Notes: generated by a model from the letters alone, not told the origin. A DNA stretch of 64,000 nucleotides from an uncultured Maribacter sp. (GCA_947504045.1 CANNFY010000006.1:1-64000); one strand, 5' to 3'; shown: positions 1 through 8,701, counted from the stretch's first letter. Made by a program: numbers and translations.

Positions 1-152
1 TTGGATAAGCGCTGAAAGCATATAAGCGCGAAACCAGCCACAAGATGAAATTTCTTTAAAGGGTCGTGGAAGATGACTACGTTGATAGGCTATAGGTGTA
101 AGGGCAGTAATGTCCGTAGCCGAGTAGTACTAATTGCCCGTCAAGCTTGCGC
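1..152 (+). rRNA. rrl: 23S ribosomal RNA, 3' end (partial)
   Basis: This is the last part of a large-subunit rRNA cut by the window start. It shows the conserved 3' region: GCTGAAAGCAT near position 11, GCGAAACC near 29, and GTAGTACTAAT near 124 followed by the closing strand. The exact 3' end is inferred, because the 5' end that would pair with it lies outside the window. The 5S rRNA follows in the same direction after a spacer of about 165 bases, which is the usual rrn order. Confidence 0.95.
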
Positions 153-317
153 AATATCTACTCCTAAGTCTTTGATTTAGGAGTAGGAAATTCCTTTACA
201 CAATAAAATTCTACAGAAATACAAAAAAATCCGTGATTCTTTAAACTATCCCTTTTTTATGTCATACTTCAATAAGAAGTATTAAAATATTAGATACTGA
301 TTTTCAGTATTAAAATT
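153..317. other. 23S-5S spacer
   Basis: AT-rich spacer between the 23S and 5S rRNAs. No tRNA-like cloverleaf and no open frame could be seen. It presumably carries the processing stems for the two rRNAs. Confidence 0.7.
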
Positions 318-427
318 TAGGTGGCCATGGCGATGGGGCTCACCCCTTACCATTCCGAACAGGGAAGTTAAGCCCATCTGCGCCGATGGTACTGCTACAC
401 TAAGTGGGAGAGTAGGAAGCCGCCTTC
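318..427 (+). rRNA. rrf: 5S ribosomal RNA
   Basis: It shows the 5S hallmarks: TTAGGTGGC at the 5' end pairing with GCCGCC at the 3' end, CCATTCCGAACAGGGAAGTT in the middle, and GATGGTACTGC followed by GTGGGAGAGTAGG. The length of about 110 nt is normal. It is the last gene of the rrn operon and is followed directly by a strong terminator. The ends are accurate to within a few bases. Confidence 0.95.
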
Positions 428-430
428 TTC

Positions 431-464
431 AAAGTCCGATACATTACGTATCGGACTTTTTTTA
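431..464 (+). terminator. rrn operon terminator
   Basis: A perfect 12-bp stem (431-442 pairing with 448-459) with a 5-nt loop runs into a T tract. It lies 4 bases after the 5S rRNA and is a classic intrinsic terminator for the rRNA operon. Confidence 0.93.
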
Positions 465-711
465 TACCCAAAAATTACTATTATTAAGTGCTGTAAATAA
501 GCTTTATTGTTATAGCTAGTTCTAAGGGGTGGTAATAATACGTTGTTATTAGAATAATAAGTACCTAAGAGGTGGTGTAATTGCGTAATATATACTACTT
601 ACTTAATGCTATTACTATGGTAGTATAGGTATTACAAATATTTTTTTATTTGTATATGTACTAACGTAGTAGCGTAGTAGAAATACTTGTAACGTATTAA
701 TTATAGCGCAT
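465..711. other. Intergenic region after the rRNA operon
   Basis: About 250 bases with no supported gene, ending at the minus-strand gltD stub and its terminator. The only structure seen is a weak direct repeat, AAGGGGTGGTAAT near 522 and AAGAGGTGGTGTAAT near 567. No tRNA, promoter or open frame could be supported. Confidence 0.5.
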
Positions 712-748
712 AAAAAAGGCTGTCTTATTACTAAAACAGCCCTTTTAT
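712..748 (-). terminator. Terminator downstream of the gltD stub
   Basis: The inverted repeat GGCTGT/ACAGCC (718-723 and 736-741) is flanked by an A run on one side and T residues on the other, so it could work in both directions. It sits just after the gltD stop codon and is probably the original gltD terminator, kept together with the gene tail. Confidence 0.75.
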
Positions 749-765
749 ACTTATATAACTATACT

Positions 766-939
766 TTAAACTCCTGGTAAATCGCCACTCATATTCTTAG
801 ATGGTAAATCTGATTTACCCATTAAGTATTTATCTACCTCTCTTGCAGCTTCTCTACCCTCTGATATTGCCCATACTATTAATGACTGACCTCTACGCAT
901 ATCTCCAGCGGTAAATATATTGGATATGTTGGTCTGATT
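766..939 (-). pseudogene. gltD: gltD 3' remnant (glutamate synthase small subunit)
   Basis: Reading the minus strand gives a tail of about 57 residues that closely fits the C-terminus of NADPH-dependent glutamate synthase small subunit. It contains [20 protein letters not shown], then [15 protein letters not shown] and a final GDLPGV before the stop. The GD-RRGQSLVVWAI-EGR segment is the conserved FAD-binding region at the end of GltD. The rest of this protein of about 480 residues is absent. Upstream the frame soon meets a stop (964-966), and the end of an unrelated lyase gene begins at 945 in another frame. It has no start of its own and is almost surely non-functional. It could mark the edge of a duplicated rrn segment or an insertion into gltD. 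Confidence 0.85.
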
Positions 940-944
940 AAAAA

Positions 945-3266
945 TTAGTACAGAAGATTTAGTTTAATATTTTCTTCAACAGTAATTTTTCCAGAGTTAT
1001 TGATTGTATTATTAAAATGTTTATTGTTTTTTGCTCCCCATAAAAGTGCTACTAATTTTACTGGGTTATTTTCAAAAGTGTTGTTTGAAATATCTACATT
1101 CATTATACCATATGTATTTAAAAGTATATTGTTTTTTTCTGTAGAGCCACAATTTGTAAATTTACTTTTTGTAATAACTAAATTTCCTCCAACAGTAGAT
1201 TCATCATACCCGCCTCTGTAGTAGTTAACTACATTTGCTGAAATATTAGAGAATGTACAATTAGTAATAAAAATATTTTCTGCATTGTAATCTCCTTTAT
1301 CATCTTTTTCTGCAGCTAGCTCTATTCCGTTAGTACAATTTTTAAATGTTGTATTGTTAAACCTGATATACTCAGCAAAAGAATATTTATAACCTTTTAA
1401 CACATAAGCAAAGTTTTCTACTTGAGAATTTTCTAATGATAAATTATAAAGGCTAGACATGTTTTCTTTTAGACTTGCAAATGCATGTTGTTTATTATTA
1501 CCTTTTAAGATGATATTTTTAAGTGTTAAATCTCCTTTTGGATTCATTTCAAAAGCAGGAGTTCCTTCTTCTCCAGAATATGTAATAGTAACTTTTCTTC
1601 TTGAGTTTTTAGTTTGTAAAGTTATTTTCTTATTAATTTTTAAGGAAGATGGTAATTCATATTTTTTAGATATTAATTTAATAATATCTCCATTATTAGC
1701 TTCTTCTATTTTTTTAATTAAATCCTCTGTAGTAACAGCAATATGTGTTTTGTTTTTTGAAAATGTATTCTCATTAGAAAACCAACTTGTGCCATATTTA
1801 CTTTTGTCTAATATTTTTGGATCTTCCGCATTATTATTTGATATTGCTCCGACTATATTATTTGTGTTTCTATCGTTTCCAAATATATCTTTAGAAATAG
1901 ATTCAAATTCAAAACCATTATATAGTTTTACCTCTGCTAAATTATTAGTAGGTATTACAATGTCATCGGCTATTGTTGTTGTTTCTATAGACTTTTTAGT
2001 AATTCCTTTAATATTTTTAAAGACTACATTTTTATTATCTATAATGTTATTTTTGAATTTAACTCCTTCAATTGAGTCATAAGTTATAATAGGTTGTTTA
2101 TCTCCTATTTTATTGTAAATAAGATTGTTTGCTACAATGGTTCTGGTAGGTCTTGCAGAACGAATTTCTGACTTTGGTAGAACGTCTTTTTGGTTAGTAT
2201 TAACACCAACTCCGAATTGTAAAGGAGATTTACAATTTATCCAACTATTGTGTGCAATAACTACGTCAGTTACTTGTAAGTACCTGTTTAATGATGCTTT
2301 AGGAATACCATTCATTACTGCTAAAGGACTTCTAAAGTCATTTCCTTTTAGGTTGTAAAAATAGTTGTTTGTTACCCAATGGCCAGTTCCTATTAGACGT
2401 ATTCCTCCCATTTGTTCAGAAGTGCCATCACCAATAAAATAATTACCATCTACTGTACAATATGCTCCGTGTCTTGTTACAAGAGAACCTTCACTTTTAT
2501 AAAATACATTATTTCTAAATTCATTAAAATTAGATTTGCTAGAAATTATTTCTACTTCACCATTACATCTTTCAAAAAGATTATTAGCAACTAAAGTATA
2601 ACTTGGCGCCATAGATGTTGCACTATTACCAATTTGTATTGTTTCTGCACTAGCACCGCCTTTAGGAGGTCTTGGTCCAAAGTGATTATTAATTATTTTG
2701 TGATAGTTTTTTACGCTTTCATTACCTTCTAATATAACCCTAACAGTTGGGCCTCTGTTAGATTTACCGGCTATGTAACAATTTTCTAATTTGTTATTTC
2801 TTCCTCTAAAAACAACCCAAAAATCTGTCATGTTTCTTTGTGGCTTGTTGTAATCTTCAATAACACAATTACTAATAGTAGAATTAAAGGCTATATTTTC
2901 ATTATCTATTCTGTATTCAACAACAGCCCTTGTTGGTGAAAATCCATTTTTAAAATATAAACCTTTAACATTTAAATATTCTCCCGCTAATTTTAAATCA
3001 GACTTACCTTCAATGCTAACTTTTCCTTCGGTTTCTGCACGTAATGTAATAGGTTGTTCTTTTGTTCCTTTAGCAGAAAAACGTATTTGTATATTTTCCC
3101 AGACACCGTTTGCCATTACAATATTATCTCCGGGTTTTGCTTTAGAAATAGCTTCATGCAAAGCTTCTTTGTCAGAGACTTTTATAGTTGTTTCTTTTTT
3201 TAATATTTCTTGACTTTGAAGTAAAGAAATTGAAAATAGTAGTGCAATATATAAATGCTTTATCAT
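945..3266 (-). CDS. Polysaccharide lyase family 6 (alginate lyase-like), secreted
   Basis: A predicted secreted enzyme of 773 residues that cleaves uronic-acid polysaccharides, most likely alginate, by beta-elimination. Residues 1-19 form a Sec signal peptide ending LLQSQ. Residues 25 to about 400 form a right-handed parallel beta-helix of the chondroitinase B/alginate lyase type. The catalytic pair is visible as K244 (in EIISSKSN) and R265 (in LVTRHG). Their spacing of 21 equals that of K250/R271 in chondroitinase B and K220/R241 in AlyGC. A second beta-helix domain fills residues 500-773, as in two-domain PL6 enzymes. An upstream TTG would add nine residues, but the ATG begins a clean signal peptide and the leader holds an operator-like palindrome. 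No SusC/SusD, transporter or other alginate gene is adjacent. It ends a few bases from the gltD stub, which suggests recent arrival. Substrate is inferred. Confidence 0.88.
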   Translation of the reverse strand: MIKHLYIALLFSISLLQSQEILKKETTIKVSDKEALHEAISKAKPGDNIVMANGVWENIQIRFSAKGTKEQPITLRAETEGKVSIEGKSDLKLAGEYLNVKGLYFKNGFSPTRAVVEYRIDNENIAFNSTISNCVIEDYNKPQRNMTDFWVVFRGRNNKLENCYIAGKSNRGPTVRVILEGNESVKNYHKIINNHFGPRPPKGGASAETIQIGNSATSMAPSYTLVANNLFERCNGEVEIISSKSNFNEFRNNVFYKSEGSLVTRHGAYCTVDGNYFIGDGTSEQMGGIRLIGTGHWVTNNYFYNLKGNDFRSPLAVMNGIPKASLNRYLQVTDVVIAHNSWINCKSPLQFGVGVNTNQKDVLPKSEIRSARPTRTIVANNLIYNKIGDKQPIITYDSIEGVKFKNNIIDNKNVVFKNIKGITKKSIETTTIADDIVIPTNNLAEVKLYNGFEFESISKDIFGNDRNTNNIVGAISNNNAEDPKILDKSKYGTSWFSNENTFSKNKTHIAVTTEDLIKKIEEANNGDIIKLISKKYELPSSLKINKKITLQTKNSRRKVTITYSGEEGTPAFEMNPKGDLTLKNIILKGNNKQHAFASLKENMSSLYNLSLENSQVENFAYVLKGYKYSFAEYIRFNNTTFKNCTNGIELAAEKDDKGDYNAENIFITNCTFSNISANVVNYYRGGYDESTVGGNLVITKSKFTNCGSTEKNNILLNTYGIMNVDISNNTFENNPVKLVALLWGAKNNKHFNNTINNSGKITVEENIKLNLLY

Positions 3267-3278
3267 AAGATTAATTTT

Positions 3279-3296
3279 AAATTGGTTAACCAATTT
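3279..3296. promoter_or_regulatory. 18-bp perfect palindrome, operator candidate for the lyase gene
   Basis: AAATTGGTTAACCAATTT is a perfect palindrome lying 12 bases before the lyase ATG. Its core TTGGT-ACCAA resembles operators of GntR/FadR-family repressors. It lies downstream of the likely promoter, where a bound repressor would block transcription. No regulator gene is nearby, so the regulator would be encoded elsewhere. The assignment to a family is inference. Confidence 0.6.
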
Positions 3297-3306
3297 TTTT
3301 AGGAGT

Positions 3307-3337
3307 TAAATATAGTGTCAATAAGTTATTTGAACAA
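3307..3337 (-). promoter_or_regulatory. Candidate promoter of the lyase gene
   Basis: On the minus strand, TTG (3337-3335) is followed after 20 bases by TATATTTA (3314-3307), one base from the Bacteroidota -7 consensus TAnnTTTG. The -33 element lies inside a second palindrome, GAACAATTA-a-TAATTGTTC at 3332-3350, which may be an activator site. Transcription would begin just before the 3279-3296 palindrome. Confidence 0.45.
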
Positions 3338-3389
3338 TTAATAATTGTTCTTTTTATACTGTTTATTTAAATGTTTATCGAATTTAACT

Positions 3390-3815
3390 TTAAGAAATAA
3401 TGTCTTTATAATCTTCAAAAAAAGATTCAATAAGATTCATTTGGGTATTAAAAAACACCATTGTTTCTTGCCAAGAGTTTTTGTTATGAATAGAAACATT
3501 TTCTTTAACAATATATATTTTAGATATTTCTTTATTTTGGTTTACTACAAAAGAATCGTCAAAAATAGCATTTGGTAAATAATCATTTATAATAATACTT
3601 TTTAAAGAAATTAGTTTTTCCCAAACATCCATTCTAATTTCTAAATTATTATGGTCAACTTCTATAGAAACTTCAGCAGTTTTTAAGTTAAATTGAAATT
3701 TAAAAATTAGTCCTTTTACCTTAGTATCATATAGTGTCCATTTTCTAGGAAAAGATTTACCAAAAGATGTCCAGAAATCTTGTTTTAGGCGTTTTGATTC
3801 TTCTTTGCTAAACAT
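3390..3815 (-). CDS. DUF4268 family protein
   Basis: A soluble protein of 141 residues without signal peptide or membrane segment. It matches the DUF4268 pattern: an N-terminal FWTSFGK, a middle region rich in beta-strand character with VSIEVDH, and a C-terminal SIHNKNSWQETMVFF. Family members of this size are widespread as single-domain proteins in Bacteroidota and their function is unknown. The ATG follows the stop codon of the upstream ZIP transporter gene with no gap, so the two genes are probably one transcript. Nothing in the sequence links its job to metal transport. Confidence 0.85.
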   Translation of the reverse strand: MFSKEESKRLKQDFWTSFGKSFPRKWTLYDTKVKGLIFKFQFNLKTAEVSIEVDHNNLEIRMDVWEKLISLKSIIINDYLPNAIFDDSFVVNQNKEISKIYIVKENVSIHNKNSWQETMVFFNTQMNLIESFFEDYKDIIS

Positions 3816-4487
3816 TTATAACATATATGCAATTACTATTCCAAATATAATAACAACTACTTTTCTTAAATTAAATTTATGGCCCTCAGAGCTTTCAAAA
3901 AGAATAACAGTAGAAATATGAAGAAAAACACCTATTACTAAGGCATTTAACATGGCGAAATATTTAGGAGCTAATCCAAAATTAGCAGAAATATAGCTCC
4001 CTATTGGTGTCATTACAGCAAAAAGACTTATAAAAAATATAGCATTTATTAATTTTAATTTTGAGCCTAATAAAAATATACTAAGAATAATTGCAATAGG
4101 AATTTTATGAATTAAAATACCATATAACATTGTGTGGTTATGTTCTATTGGTACACCTTCTAATACAGAGTGTATAGATAAACTTATGAAAAGTAACCAC
4201 GGAAATTCGGTAGTAGTTTTTTTTACATGTACATGACCATGCTCTGCACCTTTAGAAAAGAACTCTAAAAATATTTGCAATAATATTCCGAGCATTACAA
4301 AAAGGCCTACAGTTTTAGAATTAGTATGTTCATATACTTCTGGAAATAATTCAAAAAGAGTTAGTGCTAATAAAAAAGCACCACTAAAAGCTAGGAGTAA
4401 TTTAAAGTTGTCTTTTTTCTTAGGTTTAACTATATATACAAATAGAAAACTTAATAAAACTCCTAATATTGGCAGTAAATATGTCAT
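3816..4487 (-). CDS. ZIP family divalent metal transporter
   Basis: An inner-membrane permease of 223 residues expected to import zinc or another divalent cation. About seven to eight hydrophobic segments are visible. Between segments III and IV is the usual histidine-bearing variable loop (EHGHVHVKK). Segment IV carries HSVLEGVPIEH and segment V carries GILIHKIPIA, the two signature metal-binding helices of ZIP proteins (the usual H-N/S-x-x-E-G and H-E/K-x-P pattern). In segment V the glutamate common in many ZIPs is a lysine, HK rather than HE, which is seen in some subfamilies and may change substrate choice. The stop codon abuts the next gene's ATG. Confidence 0.88.
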   Translation of the reverse strand: MTYLLPILGVLLSFLFVYIVKPKKKDNFKLLLAFSGAFLLALTLFELFPEVYEHTNSKTVGLFVMLGILLQIFLEFFSKGAEHGHVHVKKTTTEFPWLLFISLSIHSVLEGVPIEHNHTMLYGILIHKIPIAIILSIFLLGSKLKLINAIFFISLFAVMTPIGSYISANFGLAPKYFAMLNALVIGVFLHISTVILFESSEGHKFNLRKVVVIIFGIVIAYML

Positions 4488-4547
4488 GAATATATTTTGA
4501 TACCTTTTATATAGTATCAGAAAAATTTATAAACATCAAAATTAATG

Positions 4548-4555
4548 TATTTTTG
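4548..4555 (+). promoter_or_regulatory. -7 promoter element of the THUMP methyltransferase gene
   Basis: TATTTTTG is an exact match to TAnnTTTG. It overlaps a possible GTG start at 4555, so the message must begin later and translation must start at the ATG at 4576. No convincing -33 element is visible. Confidence 0.55.
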
Positions 4556-4575
4556 TGTCAATTTTTAAAGATACT

Positions 4576-5742
4576 ATGAACAATAATTTTAAAATGCTAG
4601 CAAAAACCTTATTTGGTTTTGAAGAAATCTTAGCAAAAGAATTAAAAGATTTAGGAGCCATAAATGTTGTAGAGGGTACACGTAGTGTTTCTTTTGAGGG
4701 AGATACAGGATTTATGTATAAAGCAAACCTTTGTTTAAGAACTGCAATTAAAATTATAAAACCAATCCGTTCTTTTAATGTTAGAAATGAAAATGAGTTG
4801 TATAGAAAAGTGTATGCAATGGATTGGCACCAATTTTTAAGTGTTGATACAAGTTTTGCAATTGATACAACAATAAAATCTGATAATTTTACTCATTCTT
4901 TATATGTTTCTCAAAAAGTTAAAGACGCCATTGTGGATAAATTTAGAGATACAGATGGGAGAAGACCAGATGTAGATGTTAAGTTTCCGGATATGCGAAT
5001 TAATATTCATATTCATAATGAACAATGTAATATTTCTTTAGATAGTTCTGGAAGATCTTTACACCATAGAGGTTATAGAACCGCAACTAATATAGCACCT
5101 ATTAATGAAGTTTTAGCTGCTGGTTTACTATTGTTAAGTGGTTGGAAAGGACAATGCGATTTTTTAGACCCTATGTGTGGTAGTGGAACAATGCTAACAG
5201 AAGCGGCCATGATTGCTTGTAATATACCTGCAAATATTAATAGAAAAGAATTTGCTTTTGAAAAATGGGAAGATTTTGATGAAGAACTTTTTGAGAAAAT
5301 TATAGATGTTTCTTTAAATAAAACTCGCGACTTTCATTTTAAAATTGTTGGGTATGATAAAGCTCCTTCAGCTGTTCGTAAGGCGCAGGATAATATAGAA
5401 AATGCAAATCTTTCAGAGTATATTACTGTAGAAAGAAAAAACTTTTTTGATACAGAAAAGCATACAGAAAATCAATTGCATATGGTATTTAATCCACCTT
5501 ATGGGGAACGGTTAGATATTGATATGCAAGACTTTTACGCATCTATAGGAGATACTTTAAAACAGAAATATCCTGGTACAGATGCTTGGTTTATAACATC
5601 TAATTTACAGGCTTTAAAATATGTTGGTCTTAGACCTTCTAGAAAAATTAAAGTGTTTAATAGCCATTTAGAATCTAAATTGGTGAAATATGTAATGTAT
5701 TCTGGTAGTAAAAAAGCTAAATATCAAAATAAAGAAGACTAA
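4576..5742 (+). CDS. THUMP-domain class I RNA methyltransferase (YpsC/RlmL N-domain type)
   Basis: This SAM-dependent methyltransferase of 388 residues belongs to the family of YpsC and the N-terminal half of E. coli RlmL, which make N2-methylguanosine in 23S rRNA. An N-terminal ferredoxin-like and THUMP RNA-binding part (about residues 1-155) is followed by a Rossmann methyltransferase fold. Motif I is DPMCGSGTMLTEAA and the catalytic motif IV is NPPYGERL, typical of base N-methyltransferases. The start at 4576 is chosen because the promoter overlaps the upstream GTG. The exact target nucleotide cannot be read from the sequence. A small membrane protein gene follows after 3 bases. Confidence 0.9.
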   Translation: MNNNFKMLAKTLFGFEEILAKELKDLGAINVVEGTRSVSFEGDTGFMYKANLCLRTAIKIIKPIRSFNVRNENELYRKVYAMDWHQFLSVDTSFAIDTTIKSDNFTHSLYVSQKVKDAIVDKFRDTDGRRPDVDVKFPDMRINIHIHNEQCNISLDSSGRSLHHRGYRTATNIAPINEVLAAGLLLLSGWKGQCDFLDPMCGSGTMLTEAAMIACNIPANINRKEFAFEKWEDFDEELFEKIIDVSLNKTRDFHFKIVGYDKAPSAVRKAQDNIENANLSEYITVERKNFFDTEKHTENQLHMVFNPPYGERLDIDMQDFYASIGDTLKQKYPGTDAWFITSNLQALKYVGLRPSRKIKVFNSHLESKLVKYVMYSGSKKAKYQNKED

Positions 5743-5745
5743 GTA

Positions 5746-5976
5746 ATGAAATTAAAACATAAAGCACTTTTGTATAATTTTCTATGCTTTGCAGTTATTT
5801 TTATTATAGCTAGGTATTTATTTGGGTATTTTTTTTTAATGCATCATTTAATTTTAGCTTTTATGTCGGCTATAATAGCAACGGTTTTAGCGCCTAAATT
5901 TGCTGTAGCCAATATAAAAGGGCAAGAAAAATTAATGATGAAATGGATTTTTAAAAAAGGAATTAAAGAATTATAA
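5746..5976 (+). CDS. Small two-helix membrane protein
   Basis: A 76-residue protein with two hydrophobic segments (about residues 8-28 and 31-50) and a basic C-terminal tail. It begins 3 bases after the methyltransferase stop and is very likely co-transcribed with it. It converges on the DUF6048 gene with one base between the stops. I do not recognise the family. The sound start codon, membrane topology and operon position support a real gene. Confidence 0.7.
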   Translation: MKLKHKALLYNFLCFAVIFIIARYLFGYFFLMHHLILAFMSAIIATVLAPKFAVANIKGQEKLMMKWIFKKGIKEL

Positions 5977-5977
5977 T

Positions 5978-6775
5978 TTAATTTTCAGGTTCTTTTGTTG
6001 TTTTTTTCTTTTCTTTTTTAGATTTCTTATATAAAGGTATAAAGTAAGATATAGAGTAATTATAACTTAAACCAAAAGCACTATTATCTGTAACTTTACC
6101 AAAACCAGGAATCCATAAATTATTAAATCTAGAACTATCTGGGTCTTTATCTGTTATAATTACCCCTATTCTTGCACTAGCACCAAAATATAAATTTGGT
6201 AGAACTTCAGCTTTTACCCCTAAAACTGCTTCTATCCAGTGGGCAGATAAGCCATTATGTTCTTCTGCAGTTGTAGAACCTGTAGAAAAATCGTCTGTAT
6301 CCCAATATCTATTTGTATTAAAAATTTGATAATTATTAACAGTTTGAGAAAAATTTGCATAAGCATATCTAGTTCCTATAAAAATAGAATTATGTTCTCC
6401 GTACCAATTTGCATACGTGTTATAATCAACACCAAGTTTTATAAAACTTCCTTTTGTTGTAAAGTTGTATAATGGCGAGGTGGTTGTTTCTTCATAATTA
6501 GGGCCTAATTGTTCTTGTTTAGTCTTTGTTTCGTTTCCTAATTCTGCAGCTAAAAATAGTTTTTGTGTTAAACGATAATCTCCTACAATTTCTAGACCAC
6601 TATAGTTGTTATTTGTTAAGCCTAATACGGGTTTACTTAAATCTACTCCTACACGTAAACCGTAGGCTTGTTTATATTCTACGGTATCTTTAGGTTTAGT
6701 GTCTATAGGTTTGCTTTGCGCAATTACACAAATACTACTAACTAAGAAAAATAAATTAATGGTATATTTTAACAT
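5978..6775 (-). CDS. DUF6048 family secreted or outer-membrane protein
   Basis: A 265-residue exported protein with a signal peptide (residues 1 to about 19, ending VIAQ). The rest is rich in alternating beta-strand segments with aromatic residues, as in small outer-membrane beta-barrels, and a charged lysine-rich tail ends the protein. It fits DUF6048, a Bacteroidota family found beside DUF6452 and rlmD. Its start lies inside the end of the DUF6452 gene, overlapping by 20 bases, which indicates translational coupling. Function is unknown, and a barrel fold is inferred from composition only. Confidence 0.8.
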   Translation of the reverse strand: MLKYTINLFFLVSSICVIAQSKPIDTKPKDTVEYKQAYGLRVGVDLSKPVLGLTNNNYSGLEIVGDYRLTQKLFLAAELGNETKTKQEQLGPNYEETTTSPLYNFTTKGSFIKLGVDYNTYANWYGEHNSIFIGTRYAYANFSQTVNNYQIFNTNRYWDTDDFSTGSTTAEEHNGLSAHWIEAVLGVKAEVLPNLYFGASARIGVIITDKDPDSSRFNNLWIPGFGKVTDNSAFGLSYNYSISYFIPLYKKSKKEKKKTTKEPEN

Positions 6776-7274
6776 GTGTAGTATTTATATTATCTAAGTT
6801 TACGTCTTCGGTAATAATTTCAATGCTTTTAATCCAATTGTTAGTGTCTAAACTTACATTTGAGGTAACATTATTATAATTAGCAATAAAACCGCAAGCT
6901 CTAGAAACATATTCGTCTCCTAGCTCATAAGAAAAAGTTACAGTATCTATATTTCCAGTTTCATTACCATCGTCATCATCTTCAGAGTCTACAATAAATT
7001 GAAAAGTAGTGCTGGTTTCTGTTGTTTTTAAAGGAATAGAAATATTTTCTAAATCGGTTCGATCAACAAGAGAGTCTGTTTCAATAACTTCTGTTTGCCC
7101 GTCTCCAATTACTCGGATAGAAGTTACAGTAGATACGGTGTTGGTGTCTTCTGCATCAAAAAAACTAATTTGTAATAACGGAGTGTCTCCATCTACACAA
7201 ATGTCATCTTTTTCACATGCTAAAATTAGTATTACAGCAGTAATTAATAATCCTAAAAACTTTAATTTAACCAT
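6756..7274 (-). CDS. DUF6452 family lipoprotein
   Basis: A 172-residue lipoprotein. The signal peptide ends with the lipobox LILAC, so C20 would be lipidated, and the mature part starts with an acidic segment. The conserved start of the mature domain, CVDGDTPLLQISFFD, matches DUF6452. The domain is predicted all-beta. The gene lies 4 bases after rlmD and overlaps the DUF6048 gene, giving a three-gene operon rlmD-DUF6452-DUF6048 that is conserved in Flavobacteriaceae. The role of the envelope pair and why it is tied to rlmD are unknown. Confidence 0.82.
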   Translation of the reverse strand: MVKLKFLGLLITAVILILACEKDDICVDGDTPLLQISFFDAEDTNTVSTVTSIRVIGDGQTEVIETDSLVDRTDLENISIPLKTTETSTTFQFIVDSEDDDDGNETGNIDTVTFSYELGDEYVSRACGFIANYNNVTSNVSLDTNNWIKSIEIITEDVNLDNINTTHVKIYH

Positions 7275-7278
7275 ACAA

Positions 7279-8688
7279 TTATATCTTTTCTAAAAGTACA
7301 ACATTTTCTACGTGGTGTGTTTGTGGAAACATATCTACAGGTTGCACTTTTGCTATTTTATAATAATCTTTCATAAGTTCAAGGTCTCTTGCTTGTGTAG
7401 CACTATTACAACTAACATAAACAATTTTTTTTGGCGAAATGTTTAATATTTGTTGCACTACATCTTTATGCATACCTACTCTTGGTGGGTCTGTAATTAT
7501 TATATCTGGTTGCCCGTGTTCTGTAATAAAAGCTTCGTTAAAAACATTTTTCATATCTCCAACATAAAACTCGGTATTACTTAGGTTGTTATTTTTAGCA
7601 TTTTCTTTTGCATCTAAAATTGCTTCTGGTACAGATTCTATTCCAATAACTTTTTTTGCTTTTTTTGATACAAATTGAGCAATGGTTCCTGTTCCTGTAT
7701 ATAAATCATATACCAATTCTTCTCCTGTTAATCCTGCAAAATCTCTAGTTATTTTATACAGTTCGTAGGCTTGTTCTGAGTTAGTTTGATAAAAAGATTT
7801 AGCGTTTATTTTAAAATGTAAACCTTCCATTTCTTCTATTATATGATCACGTCCAGAAAAGCATACAATTTCTTGATCATAAATAGTGTCATTTTGTTTT
7901 TGGTTAATTACATATTGTAAAGAGGTAATTTTAGGAAATGTATCTTTTAAATATTGCAATAAATTTTCTCTTTTTTCTTTATGCTCTTCAAAAAACTGTA
8001 TTAAAACCATAATTTCTCTAGTAGAAGTGGTTCTAAGCATTAATGTACGTAACATTCCTGTATGGTTTCTAGGGTTAAAGAATGTCATGTTAGTTTTTAG
8101 TGCGTACTCTTTAGTTGCTTTTCTAATTGCATTAGAAGGGTCTTCTTGAAGGTGACATTTATTTAGGTCTAAAATTTTGTCCCACATTCCTGGTATATGA
8201 AAACCTAGAGCATTTTTATTATCAAAATCTTTATCAGACTTAATTTCGTCTAGAGTTAACCAACGACTATCCGAAAAAGAAAATTCCATCTTATTTCTAT
8301 AAAAATATTGTTTTTTAGAACCCAAAATAGGAGTAGTTTCAGGTAGCTCTAAATGACCAATACGAACTAAATTATTTAGCACTTCTTTTTCTTTATAAAA
8401 AAGTTGGTCTTTATAATTCATGTTTTGCCACTTGCAACCACCACAAACACCAAAGTGTTCACAAACTGGTTCGGTACGTCTGTCAGAAAATTTGTGAAAA
8501 TTTATGGCAGTGCCTTCAAAATATGCTTTTCTCTTTTTTGTTGTTTGTATATCTACAACATCACCAGGTACTGCATTTGTAGTAAAAACCACTCTGCCAT
8601 CAGGAGCTTTTCCAATAGTTTTTCCTTTTGCACCAGCATCAATAATTTCTATATTTTCAAGAATTATTCTCTTGTTCTTTTTTCGCAT
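7279..8688 (-). CDS. rlmD: 23S rRNA (uracil-1939-C5)-methyltransferase RlmD
   Basis: It methylates a uridine of 23S rRNA at C5 (U1939 in E. coli numbering) using SAM. The 469-residue protein has an N-terminal TRAM RNA-binding domain (about 1-65). The iron-sulfur cysteines CEHFGVCGGC plus a later NKCHLQ match the C-x5-C-x2-C ... C set of RlmD. A Rossmann domain follows with YDLYTGTGTIAQF, DPPRVGMH and the catalytic cysteine in VYVSCNSAT. Length is normal. It heads the operon with the DUF6452 and DUF6048 genes. RlmD and the related RlmCD cannot be separated on sequence alone. Confidence 0.92.
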   Translation of the reverse strand: MRKKNKRIILENIEIIDAGAKGKTIGKAPDGRVVFTTNAVPGDVVDIQTTKKRKAYFEGTAINFHKFSDRRTEPVCEHFGVCGGCKWQNMNYKDQLFYKEKEVLNNLVRIGHLELPETTPILGSKKQYFYRNKMEFSFSDSRWLTLDEIKSDKDFDNKNALGFHIPGMWDKILDLNKCHLQEDPSNAIRKATKEYALKTNMTFFNPRNHTGMLRTLMLRTTSTREIMVLIQFFEEHKEKRENLLQYLKDTFPKITSLQYVINQKQNDTIYDQEIVCFSGRDHIIEEMEGLHFKINAKSFYQTNSEQAYELYKITRDFAGLTGEELVYDLYTGTGTIAQFVSKKAKKVIGIESVPEAILDAKENAKNNNLSNTEFYVGDMKNVFNEAFITEHGQPDIIITDPPRVGMHKDVVQQILNISPKKIVYVSCNSATQARDLELMKDYYKIAKVQPVDMFPQTHHVENVVLLEKI

Positions 8689-8701
8689 AATGCAAAAATA
8701 A

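Noticed and set aside
153-317. tRNA gene between 23S and 5S rRNA
   Set aside because: No cloverleaf arms or CCA-proximal pairing could be made from this AT-rich spacer.
1459-2082. Long plus-strand open frame of 207 codons inside the lyase gene
   Set aside because: It is the antisense of the PL6 gene, whose catalytic residues and signal peptide are clear. The plus-strand protein has no recognisable motif and is hydrophobic only because the complementary strand is Asn/Lys-rich.
4555-4575. GTG start for the THUMP methyltransferase
   Set aside because: The GTG overlaps an exact -7 promoter element at 4548-4555, so it cannot be in the message. The ATG at 4576 is used.
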